Positions 40,457 through 49,014 of a DNA stretch of 64,000 nt are shown piece after piece. Where the stretch lies: the NCBI GenBank assembly GCA_036381235.1, contig DASVDE010000014.1, positions 45,916 to 109,915 on the forward strand, in the 5' to 3' direction. A program made the translations under genes and the position numbers. The stretch's first letter is position 1, and each line of letters begins with the position of its first letter. The notes under the pieces are model-generated. The model did not search any database. It was not told the origin of the DNA and saw only the letters and a list, made by a program, of their open reading frames with translations. This DNA is from DASVDE01 sp036381235 (GTDB lineage Bacteria > Actinomycetota > Thermoleophilia > Solirubrobacterales > 70-9).

Positions 40457-42982
40457 ATGGAAGGAGGGGGACTCGAAGCCCTGACCGGGCGGATCGAGGA
40501 CCGCGAGCTCGAGAAGGAGATGCGCTCCTCCTACCTCGACTACGCGATGAGCGTGATCGTGGGGCGAGCGTTGCCCGATGTGCGCGACGGTCTGAAGCCG
40601 GTCCACCGCCGAGTGCTCTATGCGATGCACGACATCGGCCTGCAGCCGACCCGGGCCTACCGCAAGTGCGCCTTCATCGTCGGCGAGGTGATGGGCAAGT
40701 ACCACCCACACGGCGACTCGGCGATCTACGACACCCTGGTGCGGATGGCGCAGGATTTCTCCCTGCGCTACGTGCTGGTCGACGGCCAGGGCAACTTCGG
40801 CTCGATCGACGACGACCCGGCTGCCGCGATGCGCTACACCGAAGCGCGGCTGGGGCGGTTGGCGACCGAGCTGTTGCGGGACATCGACGCGGACACCGTC
40901 GACTTCGGCCCCAACTACGACGAGTCGACCCAGGAGCCGCTGATCCTGCCGGCGCGATTCCCGAACCTGCTGGTCAACGGGGCTTCGGGGATCGCGGTGG
41001 GGATGGCGACAAACATCCCGCCGCACAACCTGCGCGAGGTGGCGGCCGCCGTCACCGCCTACATCGACGACCCCGGGACCGACCTGGCCGGGCTGATGGA
41101 GCACGTCAAGGGGCCCGACTTCCCGGGCGGCGGAATCATGAGCATGGAGGGGATTCGCGATGCCTACGCCTCGGGCCGGGGCAGCGTCAAGGTTCGGGCG
41201 CGCGCCCACGTCGAGCCGCTGAAGGGGGGCAAGGAGGCGATCGTCGTCACCGAGCTTCCCTTCATGGTCAAGAAGGGCGGCGACGGCGGGCTGATCACCA
41301 AGATCGCCGACCTGGTCCGCGACAAGAAATTGGAGGGGATCTCCGACCTGCGGGACGAGTCGGACCGTTCCGGGATGCGGTTGGTGATCGAGCTGAAGCG
41401 CGGCGGCCCGCCGGCAAAGGTGGTTCTCAACAACCTCTACAAGAAAACCGCGATGCAGACCAGCTTCGGCATCAACATGGTCGCGCTGGTCGATGGGGTT
41501 CCACGCACGCTCAGCCTGCTGGAGCTGGTCCACCACTATGTCCAGCACCAACGCGAGGTCGTCACCCGTCGCACCCAGTACGAGCTGCGTCGCGCCGAGG
41601 CTCGGGCCCACATCCTCGAGGGGCTGCTTGTCGCGCTCGACAACCTCGACGCGGTGATCAAACTGATCCGCGCCTCCTCGGACCCCGACGAGGCGCGCGA
41701 CGGGCTGATGAGCAAGTTCGAGCTCTCGCGGGAGCAGGCGCAGGCGATCCTCGACATGCGCTTGCAGCGCCTCACCGCGCTGGAGGCCGACAAAGTCCGG
41801 GCCGAGCACGCCGACCTGCTTGAGCGGATCGGCGAGCTACGAGCGATCCTCGGCGACGAGGCAAGAGTGCTGAGCTTGGTCAAGGAGGAGTTGGCCGAGA
41901 TCGTCGAGTCCTACGGCGACGAGCGGCGCACCGAGTTGGCCCACTTCGAGGGCGACGTCGGGATCGAGGACATGATCGCCGACCAGCAGATGGTGATCTC
42001 ACTGACCGCCTCCGGTTACGTGAAGCGACTGCCGCTGGCGACCTATCGCCAGCAGCGCCGCGGCGGCGTCGGGGTGATGGGGATGAACATGAAGGAGGAC
42101 GACTACATCGCCCATCTCCACATCTGCTCGACCCACGACTACCTGCTGTTCTTCACCAACCGCGGCAAGGTCTACCGGCTGAAGGTCTACGAGTTGCCGG
42201 AGGGCTCGCGCACCGCGAAAGGCAGCGCCCTGGTCAACCTCTTGCCGCTGCGCGAGGGGGAGAAGGTGATGGCGGTGATCCCGACTCGTGACTTCAAGGA
42301 GAACAAGTACCTGGCATTTGCCACCGCCAAGGGGCAGATCAAGAAGACCGAGTTCCTCGCCTACAACACGCCCATTCGCGCCGACGGGATCATTGCGATC
42401 AAGGTTCGCGACGGCGACGAGTTGGTCCAGGTGCGTCTGACATCGGGCGAGGAGGACATCCTGATGGTCTCCCACTCCGGCCACGCTTCGCGCTTCTCGG
42501 AGAAGCTGGTGCGGCCGATGGGGCGCGACACCAGCGGGATCAAGGGGATGAACGTCTCCGGCAAGGACAACCGGGTGCTGGCGATGGACATCGCCCGCGA
42601 TGACACCGAGTTGTTCGTGGTGACCGAGAACGGCTACGGCAAGCGGACGCCGGTTGCCGAGTATCCGGTGAAGGGACGCGGCACCAAAGGCGTGCTGACG
42701 GCGAAGCTGACCGAGAAGAAGGGCGGCCTGGCGGGGGCGCTGATCGTCCGCGAGCATCAGGACCTGTTGTTCATCTCTCAGAACGGGATGGTGCAGCGGA
42801 CCTCGGTCGGCGGCATCTCGCAGATGGGCAGACCCACCCAGGGAGTGCGGGTGATGAACATCAAGGACGACGATCGCGTCAGCGCCGTCGCTCTGGTCGT
42901 GGAATCCGACGATGGCCCGCCGCCGGATGAGCTGGAGGCCGGGGAAGGCGCCACCCCTTCGCCGGACTCGCAGTCCAGCTAG
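40457..42982 (+). CDS. gyrA: DNA gyrase subunit A
   Basis: An 841-residue GyrA. The catalytic tyrosine is in AAMRYTEARL. The quinolone region reads KYHPHGDSAIYDTLVRMAQ and keeps the susceptible-type serine. The C-terminal beta-pinwheel begins near residue 510 and carries the GyrA box QRRGGVG, where the usual basic sixth residue (QRRGGRG) is Val. It forms the A2B2 enzyme with gyrB just upstream. Confidence 0.98.
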   Translation: MEGGGLEALTGRIEDRELEKEMRSSYLDYAMSVIVGRALPDVRDGLKPVHRRVLYAMHDIGLQPTRAYRKCAFIVGEVMGKYHPHGDSAIYDTLVRMAQDFSLRYVLVDGQGNFGSIDDDPAAAMRYTEARLGRLATELLRDIDADTVDFGPNYDESTQEPLILPARFPNLLVNGASGIAVGMATNIPPHNLREVAAAVTAYIDDPGTDLAGLMEHVKGPDFPGGGIMSMEGIRDAYASGRGSVKVRARAHVEPLKGGKEAIVVTELPFMVKKGGDGGLITKIADLVRDKKLEGISDLRDESDRSGMRLVIELKRGGPPAKVVLNNLYKKTAMQTSFGINMVALVDGVPRTLSLLELVHHYVQHQREVVTRRTQYELRRAEARAHILEGLLVALDNLDAVIKLIRASSDPDEARDGLMSKFELSREQAQAILDMRLQRLTALEADKVRAEHADLLERIGELRAILGDEARVLSLVKEELAEIVESYGDERRTELAHFEGDVGIEDMIADQQMVISLTASGYVKRLPLATYRQQRRGGVGVMGMNMKEDDYIAHLHICSTHDYLLFFTNRGKVYRLKVYELPEGSRTAKGSALVNLLPLREGEKVMAVIPTRDFKENKYLAFATAKGQIKKTEFLAYNTPIRADGIIAIKVRDGDELVQVRLTSGEEDILMVSHSGHASRFSEKLVRPMGRDTSGIKGMNVSGKDNRVLAMDIARDDTELFVVTENGYGKRTPVAEYPVKGRGTKGVLTAKLTEKKGGLAGALIVREHQDLLFISQNGMVQRTSVGGISQMGRPTQGVRVMNIKDDDRVSAVALVVESDDGPPPDELEAGEGATPSPDSQSS

Positions 42983-42990
42983 CTCTCGGG

Positions 42991-43497
42991 TCAGGCAGCC
43001 GCCGGTAGATACTGCTGCCAGGCCGGAGGGATCGACGGGCTGGCGACCTGGATAAAGGTGGTTGGGCCGGGGGCCTTCGGGGATGTTCTCGGGTGCATCT
43101 GGATCTCGCGAGGGAGACGGTTTCCCTTGCGGCGGTTGCAGGTTGCGCAGGCGGCGACGATGTTCTCCCAGACGGATTTGCCGCCGCGGCTGCGGGGAAT
43201 GACGTGGTCGACGGTGAGGCCTGACTTGGTGGAGCCGCAGTACTGGCAGGTCCAGGAATCACGGGCGAGGACGGCCCGCCGCGTGATCTTCCGACGGTGA
43301 GCCTCGCGTGGGATGCGGACGTAGCTGACGAGGCGGATCACGTCCGGCTTCTCCATGGTCATCCGCTCGGAGTGAAGCGCCCCCGCCTGCTGTTCGAGCA
43401 GCTCCGCCTTTTCCTTCAACAGCAGCACTGCAGCGCGCCTGAGAGTGCAGACGTTGATCGGCTCATACGTCGCGTTCAGCACCAGGACACGCGCCAT
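42991..43497 (-). CDS. HNH endonuclease
   Basis: A 168-residue protein beginning MARVLVLNATYEPINV. The HNH core has two CxxC zinc knuckles (CQYC and CATC) flanking the catalytic TVDHVIPRSRGG and ENIVAACATCNRRKG. This chromosomal actinobacterial type has no known mobile context. The ATG at 43497 matches the family start. It converges on gyrA with 8 nt between the stop codons. The cellular role is not established. Confidence 0.9.
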   Translation of the reverse strand: MARVLVLNATYEPINVCTLRRAAVLLLKEKAELLEQQAGALHSERMTMEKPDVIRLVSYVRIPREAHRRKITRRAVLARDSWTCQYCGSTKSGLTVDHVIPRSRGGKSVWENIVAACATCNRRKGNRLPREIQMHPRTSPKAPGPTTFIQVASPSIPPAWQQYLPAAA

Positions 43498-43510
43498 GGT
43501 GCTGGAGATT

Positions 43511-44347
43511 CTAGGCGACGGGGTAGGAACCCAAAATCCGAACCGACTCGGCCTTTGCTCGAAGGGCCTGCAGAGCCTCGGCGACGGGCGCCTCGGAAAC
43601 GCCTCCCTCGAGGTCGCAAAAGAACATGTAACGGCCCAAGCCGAGGCGCAACGGACGGGACTCGATTCGGCTGAGGTTGACCCCGCGGCTGGAGAATTCT
43701 CTAAGCGCCTCGACCAGGGCCCCCGGGTGATCCTCGCCGAGCTCGGAGAAGACCAGCGCTGTCTTCCAGGGCCCCTCCCCGGTGGGGGGCTCTGTTCCCT
43801 CGGGGGCGATCCAGACGAAGCGGGTGACGTTGCCGGCCTCGTCCTCAATGCCCTCGCGCAAGATCGTGCAGCCGTAGAGCTCCGCCGCCGAGCGAGCGCC
43901 GATCGCCGCCCAGGGGCGGACCGATTCGCCGACCATGCGCACCGCCGCCGCGGTGCTGCTGACCGCCCGCCGCTCGACGCCCGGCAACTGCTCGCGGAGG
44001 AAACGCGCGCACTGGGCGAGGGGCTGAGGGTGGGAGAGCACCGCCTCGATTTCCTCCAGCTCGATCGGCTCCCGGGCGATCAGGTGGGCGCGAACCTCGA
44101 AGTCGTGCTCGCCGACGATCGTCACCGCCTTGGCTTCGAAGGCGAGCGTGTCGAGGGTGCTGCGAACCGATCCCTCGATCGAGTTCTCGAAAGGGACCAG
44201 CGCGCGATCGGCCTCACCGCGCTCGACGGCAAGGATCGCGTCGTGGACCGTCGGTGTGCGCAGGGGCTCGAACGACTCATCGCCCCAGGCTTCGACCAGC
44301 GCGTCCTCGGTGAACGTCCCGGCCGGCCCGAGGTAGGCGATCTTCAT
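43511..44347 (-). CDS. pheA: prephenate dehydratase
   Basis: A 278-residue enzyme that makes phenylpyruvate from prephenate. The catalytic domain covers about 1-180, with YLGPAGTFTEDAL, PFENSIEGSV and the dehydratase Thr region GNVTRFVWIAP. An ACT domain with SRIESRPLRLGLGRYMFF follows, where ESRP is the phenylalanine-binding motif. It is a stand-alone PheA without chorismate mutase. It lies between an HNH nuclease and a membrane protein, all leftward. Confidence 0.96.
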   Translation of the reverse strand: MKIAYLGPAGTFTEDALVEAWGDESFEPLRTPTVHDAILAVERGEADRALVPFENSIEGSVRSTLDTLAFEAKAVTIVGEHDFEVRAHLIAREPIELEEIEAVLSHPQPLAQCARFLREQLPGVERRAVSSTAAAVRMVGESVRPWAAIGARSAAELYGCTILREGIEDEAGNVTRFVWIAPEGTEPPTGEGPWKTALVFSELGEDHPGALVEALREFSSRGVNLSRIESRPLRLGLGRYMFFCDLEGGVSEAPVAEALQALRAKAESVRILGSYPVA

Positions 44348-44354
44348 CTCGGCC

Positions 44355-45395
44355 CTACAGCTGGAAGTCGACGGTGTAGCTGGCCTTGTTGTTGCTGGAG
44401 ACCTGCTCGCCGGGGACCGGTTGCACGTCCACGTCGAGGGTCACCTGCCCCGTCGGGGCTGGAGTCAGCGGGATCGTGACGGTCTGTGTCTCCCCGGGGC
44501 CGATGGTGCTGATGTCCTGTTCCAGGGCGTTGCCGTTGACGCTTACAGTCACGGTGACGCCGTTCTCGGTCGAGTCGCCCTGGTTCTGAACCTGGGCCTC
44601 GACCTCGGGGGTGTCTCCCGCCGCCACGGTCGTGAGGGAGTCGGCGGTCAGCGGCGTGCCGTTGACGCTTACCCCGATCAGGCCCATTCCGTGGATGCCC
44701 GGCGTCGCCGCGCCGGTGGCGCCGCTCACCGAACCGAGCGCGGCGCTGACCGTGGTCGCGTCGAGCCACCTGGTCTCATCGGGGAGAAAGACGCTCGTCG
44801 GCACGTCGCTGCCCTCGATGCCGTTGTCGGCGAGCACCCCGTCGATCTCCGGCCGCACCACCTCGGCGTAGAGGACGTCGCTCGTCAGCAGCTTCCGCAT
44901 CTGGTTGGCGATTGCGACCATCGCCTTCTCAGACCCGACGTCGCCGAGCGCGGTGCTCATTCTGTTGGCGATCGTCGTCATCGCACTGCTGCGCAGCTCG
45001 TAGGTCAGCTCGAGGACGGCCTGCGCGTGACTCATGTCCCCGGGGGCGTCGAGGCCGTCGACCCGCGTCGCGTAGTTGTCCATCGCGCTGCGGTCGGCGT
45101 TCACCTGGTCGACGAAGTCGGTGACCGAGAGGCTGCCCGGATCGTCGAGCTTCCCAAAGAACGATTCGCTGGTCTGCTGGGTCTCGTCGACGATCTGGGA
45201 GACGTTGCCGGCGTAATCGGTCAGCGCCCGGTCCTTACGGGCGTTGAGGCAGCCTTTGACACCGAGCACGAGCAGGATCAGCACCAACAGGCCAGCGCCC
45301 AGCGCCAGGCCGCGCCGCAGCAGGATCTGCTGGCGCTCGGGACGACGGGGTGGGCGTGGCCGGCGGACCGGGCGCGCTGCTGACGATTCCTCCAA
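44355..45395 (-). CDS. membrane-anchored protein with C-terminal CARDB-like domain, unknown function
   Basis: A 346-residue protein. A basic N-terminus is followed by one helix (GLALGAGLLVLILLVLGV) and a long helical extracytoplasmic region (about 50-230). The last 95 residues form an Ig-like domain (VQNQGDSTENGVTVTVSVNG, then QPVPGEQVSSNNKASYTV) typical of CARDB/adhesion modules. The TTG at 45395 follows GAGAGG. A start further upstream would run into the divergent kinase gene. It may be an envelope structural protein. Confidence 0.75.
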   Translation of the reverse strand: MEESSAARPVRRPRPPRRPERQQILLRRGLALGAGLLVLILLVLGVKGCLNARKDRALTDYAGNVSQIVDETQQTSESFFGKLDDPGSLSVTDFVDQVNADRSAMDNYATRVDGLDAPGDMSHAQAVLELTYELRSSAMTTIANRMSTALGDVGSEKAMVAIANQMRKLLTSDVLYAEVVRPEIDGVLADNGIEGSDVPTSVFLPDETRWLDATTVSAALGSVSGATGAATPGIHGMGLIGVSVNGTPLTADSLTTVAAGDTPEVEAQVQNQGDSTENGVTVTVSVNGNALEQDISTIGPGETQTVTIPLTPAPTGQVTLDVDVQPVPGEQVSSNNKASYTVDFQL

Positions 45396-45540
45396 GACTG
45401 CCTCTCTGAAGCCTTTGACTGGGCGGGAAGTATGCACGGTGGCGGGGTCGAGTCGCAAAGAACCGCAGCAAAGGTTGCTTTTTTGCGTGGCAGGAGCCCA
45501 TCGCGCCACGTCGAAGCCGGTTTGTGCTTTGGTCGGCTCT

Positions 45541-46443
45541 TTGGTCCTCAACCGCTTCCTGATCGAGCGCCGAATCGGCAGCGGCGGCTTCGGCGTCGTC
45601 TACGAGGCCTGGGATGGGAGGCTGGAGCGCCCAGTCGCGGTGAAGGCGATCGAGTCGCGCGGCCCGGCCCGGCGACGGGTGCTGCGCGAGGCGCAGGCCG
45701 CGGCGCGCCTCAACCACCCCGGCATCGTCACCCTCTACGAGATGGGCGAGGAGGAGGGCAACGCGCTGCTTGTCACGGAGATGGTGGACGGTTCAACCCT
45801 GGCGGAATTGAGCGCCGAAGGCTCGCTCAGCGATCGCGAGATAGGGGAGATAGGCGCCGATCTCTGCGAGGCGCTCGACCATGCCCACTCCCGCTCGGTC
45901 GTACACCGCGACATCAAGCCGCAGAACGTCCTCGTCACCGAGGCCGAGTCGCGCGCCAAGCTGATGGACTTCGGCGTCGCCCGCCTTACCGACGCCGCGG
46001 CGCTGACCGCTCCCGGCGACGTGGTCGGCACCCTCGCCTACATGTCGCCCGAGCAAGCCGAAGGGCACTCGGCCGGGCCCGAGGCCGATGTCTACTCGCT
46101 GGCGTTGATGCTCTATGAGTGCTGGAGCGGTGAGAATCCGAATCGCCGGGCGACGCCGGCGGCGACGGCGCGGGCGATCGGCGCCCGTCACCGGCCGTTG
46201 CGAAGGGTGCGGCCGGACCTGCCACCGGACCTGACCGCCACGATCGACAGCTGCCTCGCCCCTCGACCCAGTCACCGTCCGGGGCTTGAGGAACTGGGAA
46301 CGGCGATCGAGGAGGCCCTCGAACGACTTGACGAACATCCGCGCGAGACAGCGCGACCGCTGGGCATGAGGCTCACGGCGCTGGCGACCGCGGCAGCACT
46401 CGGCGCTTGGCTGGCGATCGGCCACGGAGCCCTGCTGCCGTAG
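45541..46443 (+). CDS. serine/threonine protein kinase with C-terminal membrane helix, no sensor domain
   Basis: A protein of about 300 residues. Kinase landmarks are RIGSGGFGVVYEA (P-loop), VAVKAIES (Lys), VVHRDIKPQNVLV (catalytic loop) and LMDFGVARL (DFG). A C-terminal hydrophobic segment (LTALATAAALGAWLAIG) ends the protein with no external domain. The start is uncertain: TTG 45541 or TTG 45529, with no clear ribosome site, which may mean a leaderless mRNA. An intrinsic terminator follows its stop. Confidence 0.88.
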   Translation: MVLNRFLIERRIGSGGFGVVYEAWDGRLERPVAVKAIESRGPARRRVLREAQAAARLNHPGIVTLYEMGEEEGNALLVTEMVDGSTLAELSAEGSLSDREIGEIGADLCEALDHAHSRSVVHRDIKPQNVLVTEAESRAKLMDFGVARLTDAAALTAPGDVVGTLAYMSPEQAEGHSAGPEADVYSLALMLYECWSGENPNRRATPAATARAIGARHRPLRRVRPDLPPDLTATIDSCLAPRPSHRPGLEELGTAIEEALERLDEHPRETARPLGMRLTALATAAALGAWLAIGHGALLP

Positions 46444-46452
46444 GATTTCTGC

Positions 46453-46480
46453 GGGTTTCCACCGATGGGAAACCCTTTTT
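46453..46480 (+). terminator. intrinsic terminator between the kinase and fhaA
   Basis: GGGTTTCC (46453-46460) and GGAAACCC (46468-46475) form a perfect 8-bp stem with a 7-nt loop followed by five T. It begins 9 nt after the kinase stop and ends 7 nt before the fhaA ribosome site. It could terminate the kinase mRNA or attenuate read-through into fhaA. Confidence 0.8.
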
Positions 46481-46501
46481 CCATCCCAAAGGAGCCCCCC
46501 G

Positions 46502-47278
46502 ATCGGCGTTTTCAGCAACCTCGAAGCTCGGATCGAAGGCCTCGTCGAGGGTGTCTTCAGTCGTGCCTTCAGCTCTGAGGTGCAGCCGGTCGAGCTGGCC
46601 CGGAAGCTGGCCAAGGAGATGGATGCGCACAAGACCGCCTCCGTAGCCCGCGTCTATGTGCCGAACGAGTACACGGTGTTCCTCTCGACCAGGGACCGCT
46701 CGAAGTTGGAGGGTTATGAGCGTTCTCTGGAACAGGAGCTGTCCGGGTATCTGCTCGAGCATGCGCGCAGACGCAGCTACGACCTGCTGACCCGCCCGGC
46801 CGTCGAGTTCAAGACCGACGAGCGACTGCGCCTGGGGGAGTTCGGGATCCAGACGCGGTTGGTGAAGCCGCCGGTCCACGAGGGGGAGCGGCCGCGCCAG
46901 GGCGAGGAGGGCCACACGATGGTCTACTCGGCCGTTCGCGAGCGCGACTCCGACCGACCAAAGCGCCCCGAGCAGGCAGTCGGGGCGCTTGTCTCCACCC
47001 GCGCTGTCGTCACCCTCGACGATCGTCGCTACGTCTTGGAGGGCCCGCGGGCCACGATCGGCCGCTCGAAGGATGCGGAGTGCGTGTTGCGCGATCCGAA
47101 CGTGAGCCGCCGCCACGCCGAGCTGCGACGCGGGGCCAACGGCGACTGGACGATCGCCGACCTCGGCTCCACCAACGGGGTGAAGGTGAACGGCCGGCGG
47201 GTGGCCTCGACGCGGCTCAGCCCCGGCGATGAGGTGACTGTCGGGACCACGACCTTCAGGTTCGACATCGAGTCATGA
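46502..47278 (+). CDS. fhaA: FhaA-like protein (DUF3662 + FHA domain), probable ATC start
   Basis: A 258-residue protein. The N-terminal DUF3662 domain (GVFSNLEARIEGLVEGVF, VQPVELARKLAKEMDAHK) is followed by a linker and an FHA domain (about 160-250) with GRSKDAECVLRDPNVSRRHAE and STNGVKVNG. FHA domains bind phosphothreonine. In mycobacteria FhaA is a PknB target that docks with MviN. The homology extends upstream of the first normal start (GTG 46580) to an ATC codon at 46502, where the family Met stands, 7 nt after AAAGGAG. No ATG, GTG or TTG is available there. Confidence 0.88.
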   Translation: MGVFSNLEARIEGLVEGVFSRAFSSEVQPVELARKLAKEMDAHKTASVARVYVPNEYTVFLSTRDRSKLEGYERSLEQELSGYLLEHARRRSYDLLTRPAVEFKTDERLRLGEFGIQTRLVKPPVHEGERPRQGEEGHTMVYSAVRERDSDRPKRPEQAVGALVSTRAVVTLDDRRYVLEGPRATIGRSKDAECVLRDPNVSRRHAELRRGANGDWTIADLGSTNGVKVNGRRVASTRLSPGDEVTVGTTTFRFDIES

Positions 47279-47307
47279 GCGTGGAGCGAGCAAGCGTCGC
47301 AATTTGG

Positions 47308-47337
47308 TGTTTCGCGCAGCGAGCGAAGCGCGAAACA
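47308..47337. other. 10-bp hairpin between fhaA and fhaB
   Basis: TGTTTCGCGC and GCGCGAAACA pair perfectly around a 10-nt loop, 29 nt after the fhaA stop, followed by TTT. It could be a weak terminator or a processing site separating fhaA from fhaB. Confidence 0.5.
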
Positions 47338-47364
47338 TTTACTGCCCAGTAGCGTGCGGATCGC

Positions 47365-47835
47365 GTGGACTACGACCCCATTTCAGTGGCTCTCAAGTTC
47401 GGCTTCCTGGCCGTCCTCTACCTGTTCCTGCTCTTCATCGCCCGCAGCGCGCTGAAGGACCTGCGCCGGACCGTCACCCCCGCCCCCGATGCGACCGGCT
47501 TCCACCCGACGCCGGCATTCGGCGCCGGGTCGGGCGACGGCGATTCCTGGTTGATCGCCGAGCGCGGCGGCGGCCTGCAGCCCGGCGAGCGGTTCGATCT
47601 GATCGGTGGCCTCTCGATCGGGCGCTCCGGCGAGTCCGACGTGCGGATCGACGATCGCTACGCCTCCGGTCTGCACGCGAGGATCTTCGCCCGTGAGGGG
47701 CGCACCTACATCGAGGATATGAACTCCACCAACGGCACCCTGCTCAACGACGCCGAGCTGAAGGGGGAGGCGGAGCTGATCGACGGCGACGTGGTGAGGA
47801 TCGGCGACACCGAGTTCAGGTTCGAGGTGGGCTAG
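47365..47835 (+). CDS. fhaB: FHA-domain membrane protein FhaB (FipA-like)
   Basis: A 156-residue protein. An N-terminal helix (LKFGFLAVLYLFLLFIARS) is followed by a variable linker and a C-terminal FHA domain with IGRSGESDVRIDDRYASGLHA and NSTNGTLLND. It is the standard second FHA protein of the actinobacterial pstP-pknB cluster. GTG start. The stop is separated by one codon position from the pstP ATG. Confidence 0.93.
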   Translation: MDYDPISVALKFGFLAVLYLFLLFIARSALKDLRRTVTPAPDATGFHPTPAFGAGSGDGDSWLIAERGGGLQPGERFDLIGGLSIGRSGESDVRIDDRYASGLHARIFAREGRTYIEDMNSTNGTLLNDAELKGEAELIDGDVVRIGDTEFRFEVG

Positions 47836-49014
47836 ATGCTGCGCGTCGACGACCAGGCCTTTCAGACCGACACCGGCCGCCAGCGGAATGCCAACGAGGA
47901 CTCTTACTTCGCGCGCTCTCCGATCTTCGTCGTCGCCGATGGGATGGGGGGCGCGCAGGCAGGTGAGGTCGCTTCGAAGACAGCGGCCGAGGCGTTCGAC
48001 CGCGACCTGCCGGCCGGCTCGCCGGAGCGCACCCTGCGGGAGACGATCGAGGCGGCAAACAGGCAGATCAACGAGCGCGCCCATTCCGATCCTTCGCTGG
48101 CCGGGATGGGGACGACGATCACAGCGGCGATCGTCGACGCGCAGGGCGAAGAGGTTGCGATCGGCCACGTCGGCGACAGCCGCGCCTACCGCCTGCGCGG
48201 CGGGAAGCTGGAGCGCCTGACGCGCGATCACTCGCTGGTCGAGGAGATGAGGCGCAAGGGCCAGCTGACCGATGCCCAGGCCGAAGATCATCCGCAGCGC
48301 TCGATCATCACGCGGGCCTTGGGCCCCGAGCCCGAGGTCGACGTCGACGTGCAGACGGTTCCGGCGTCGCCAGGCGATGTCTTCCTGCTGTGCTCGGACG
48401 GGCTGACCACGATGATCGCCGATGACCGGATCGGCCGCATGCTCGCCGGTGCCACCTCGATGCAGGCGGCGGTGCGAGCGCTGATCGACGAGGCAAACCG
48501 CGCCGGAGGCCGCGACAACATCACGGCGCTCGCCTTTCGGCTGGAGGACTCCGAGGCACCGGCGCGGGCGCCGGAGGGGGCGACGCTGATCGGGGACTCC
48601 GCCGAGGAGGCGGGACTGACCGCGACCGAGGTCCGCCGCCGCGCCGCCGCCGAAGCCGCACGCAAGCGGCGGGAGGAACAGGCAGCGAAACCGACTCGGC
48701 GGGGATTGAAGCGCGCGGCGAAGGCACTCGCCGCGCTGGCTGTCCTGGCGGCCATCGCCTTCGGCGCTTGGTACGGCAACCGCCAGATCTGGTTCCTGGG
48801 CACCGACGAAGGCGGCCGGGTGGCGCTCTACCGCGGTCTGCCCTATGAGCTTCCCTTCGGCGCAAAGCTCTACAGCGAGCGTTACGCAAGCCCGATCCAG
48901 ACGAATTCCCTGCCTCCTAAGCGACGCGATTCGGTCACCGGTCACGACCTGCGCTCCCGCAGTGACGCTGTCTCGCTGATCGAGGACATCCAGACGAGTC
49001 AGGGAGTTCCTTGA
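47836..49014 (+). CDS. pstP: PP2C-type protein phosphatase PstP
   Basis: A 392-residue phosphatase. The PP2C domain covers about 1-240, with RNANEDSYFARSP, VVADGMGGAQAG, GHVGDSRAYRL, LLCSDGLTTMI and GGRDNITALAF, holding the metal-binding aspartates. A basic linker (KPTRRGLKRAAKALAAL) leads into a single helix and an extracytoplasmic tail of about 70 residues. It dephosphorylates kinase targets in the same cluster. Immediately follows fhaB. Confidence 0.95.
   Translation: MLRVDDQAFQTDTGRQRNANEDSYFARSPIFVVADGMGGAQAGEVASKTAAEAFDRDLPAGSPERTLRETIEAANRQINERAHSDPSLAGMGTTITAAIVDAQGEEVAIGHVGDSRAYRLRGGKLERLTRDHSLVEEMRRKGQLTDAQAEDHPQRSIITRALGPEPEVDVDVQTVPASPGDVFLLCSDGLTTMIADDRIGRMLAGATSMQAAVRALIDEANRAGGRDNITALAFRLEDSEAPARAPEGATLIGDSAEEAGLTATEVRRRAAAEAARKRREEQAAKPTRRGLKRAAKALAALAVLAAIAFGAWYGNRQIWFLGTDEGGRVALYRGLPYELPFGAKLYSERYASPIQTNSLPPKRRDSVTGHDLRSRSDAVSLIEDIQTSQGVP

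Noticed and set aside
38063..41809. A 1248-codon open frame on the minus strand opposite gyrB and gyrA
   Set aside because: It is a GC-rich shadow. The plus strand encodes unmistakable GyrB and GyrA, and the minus translation has no domain, only repetitive Leu/Gln/Arg/Asp.
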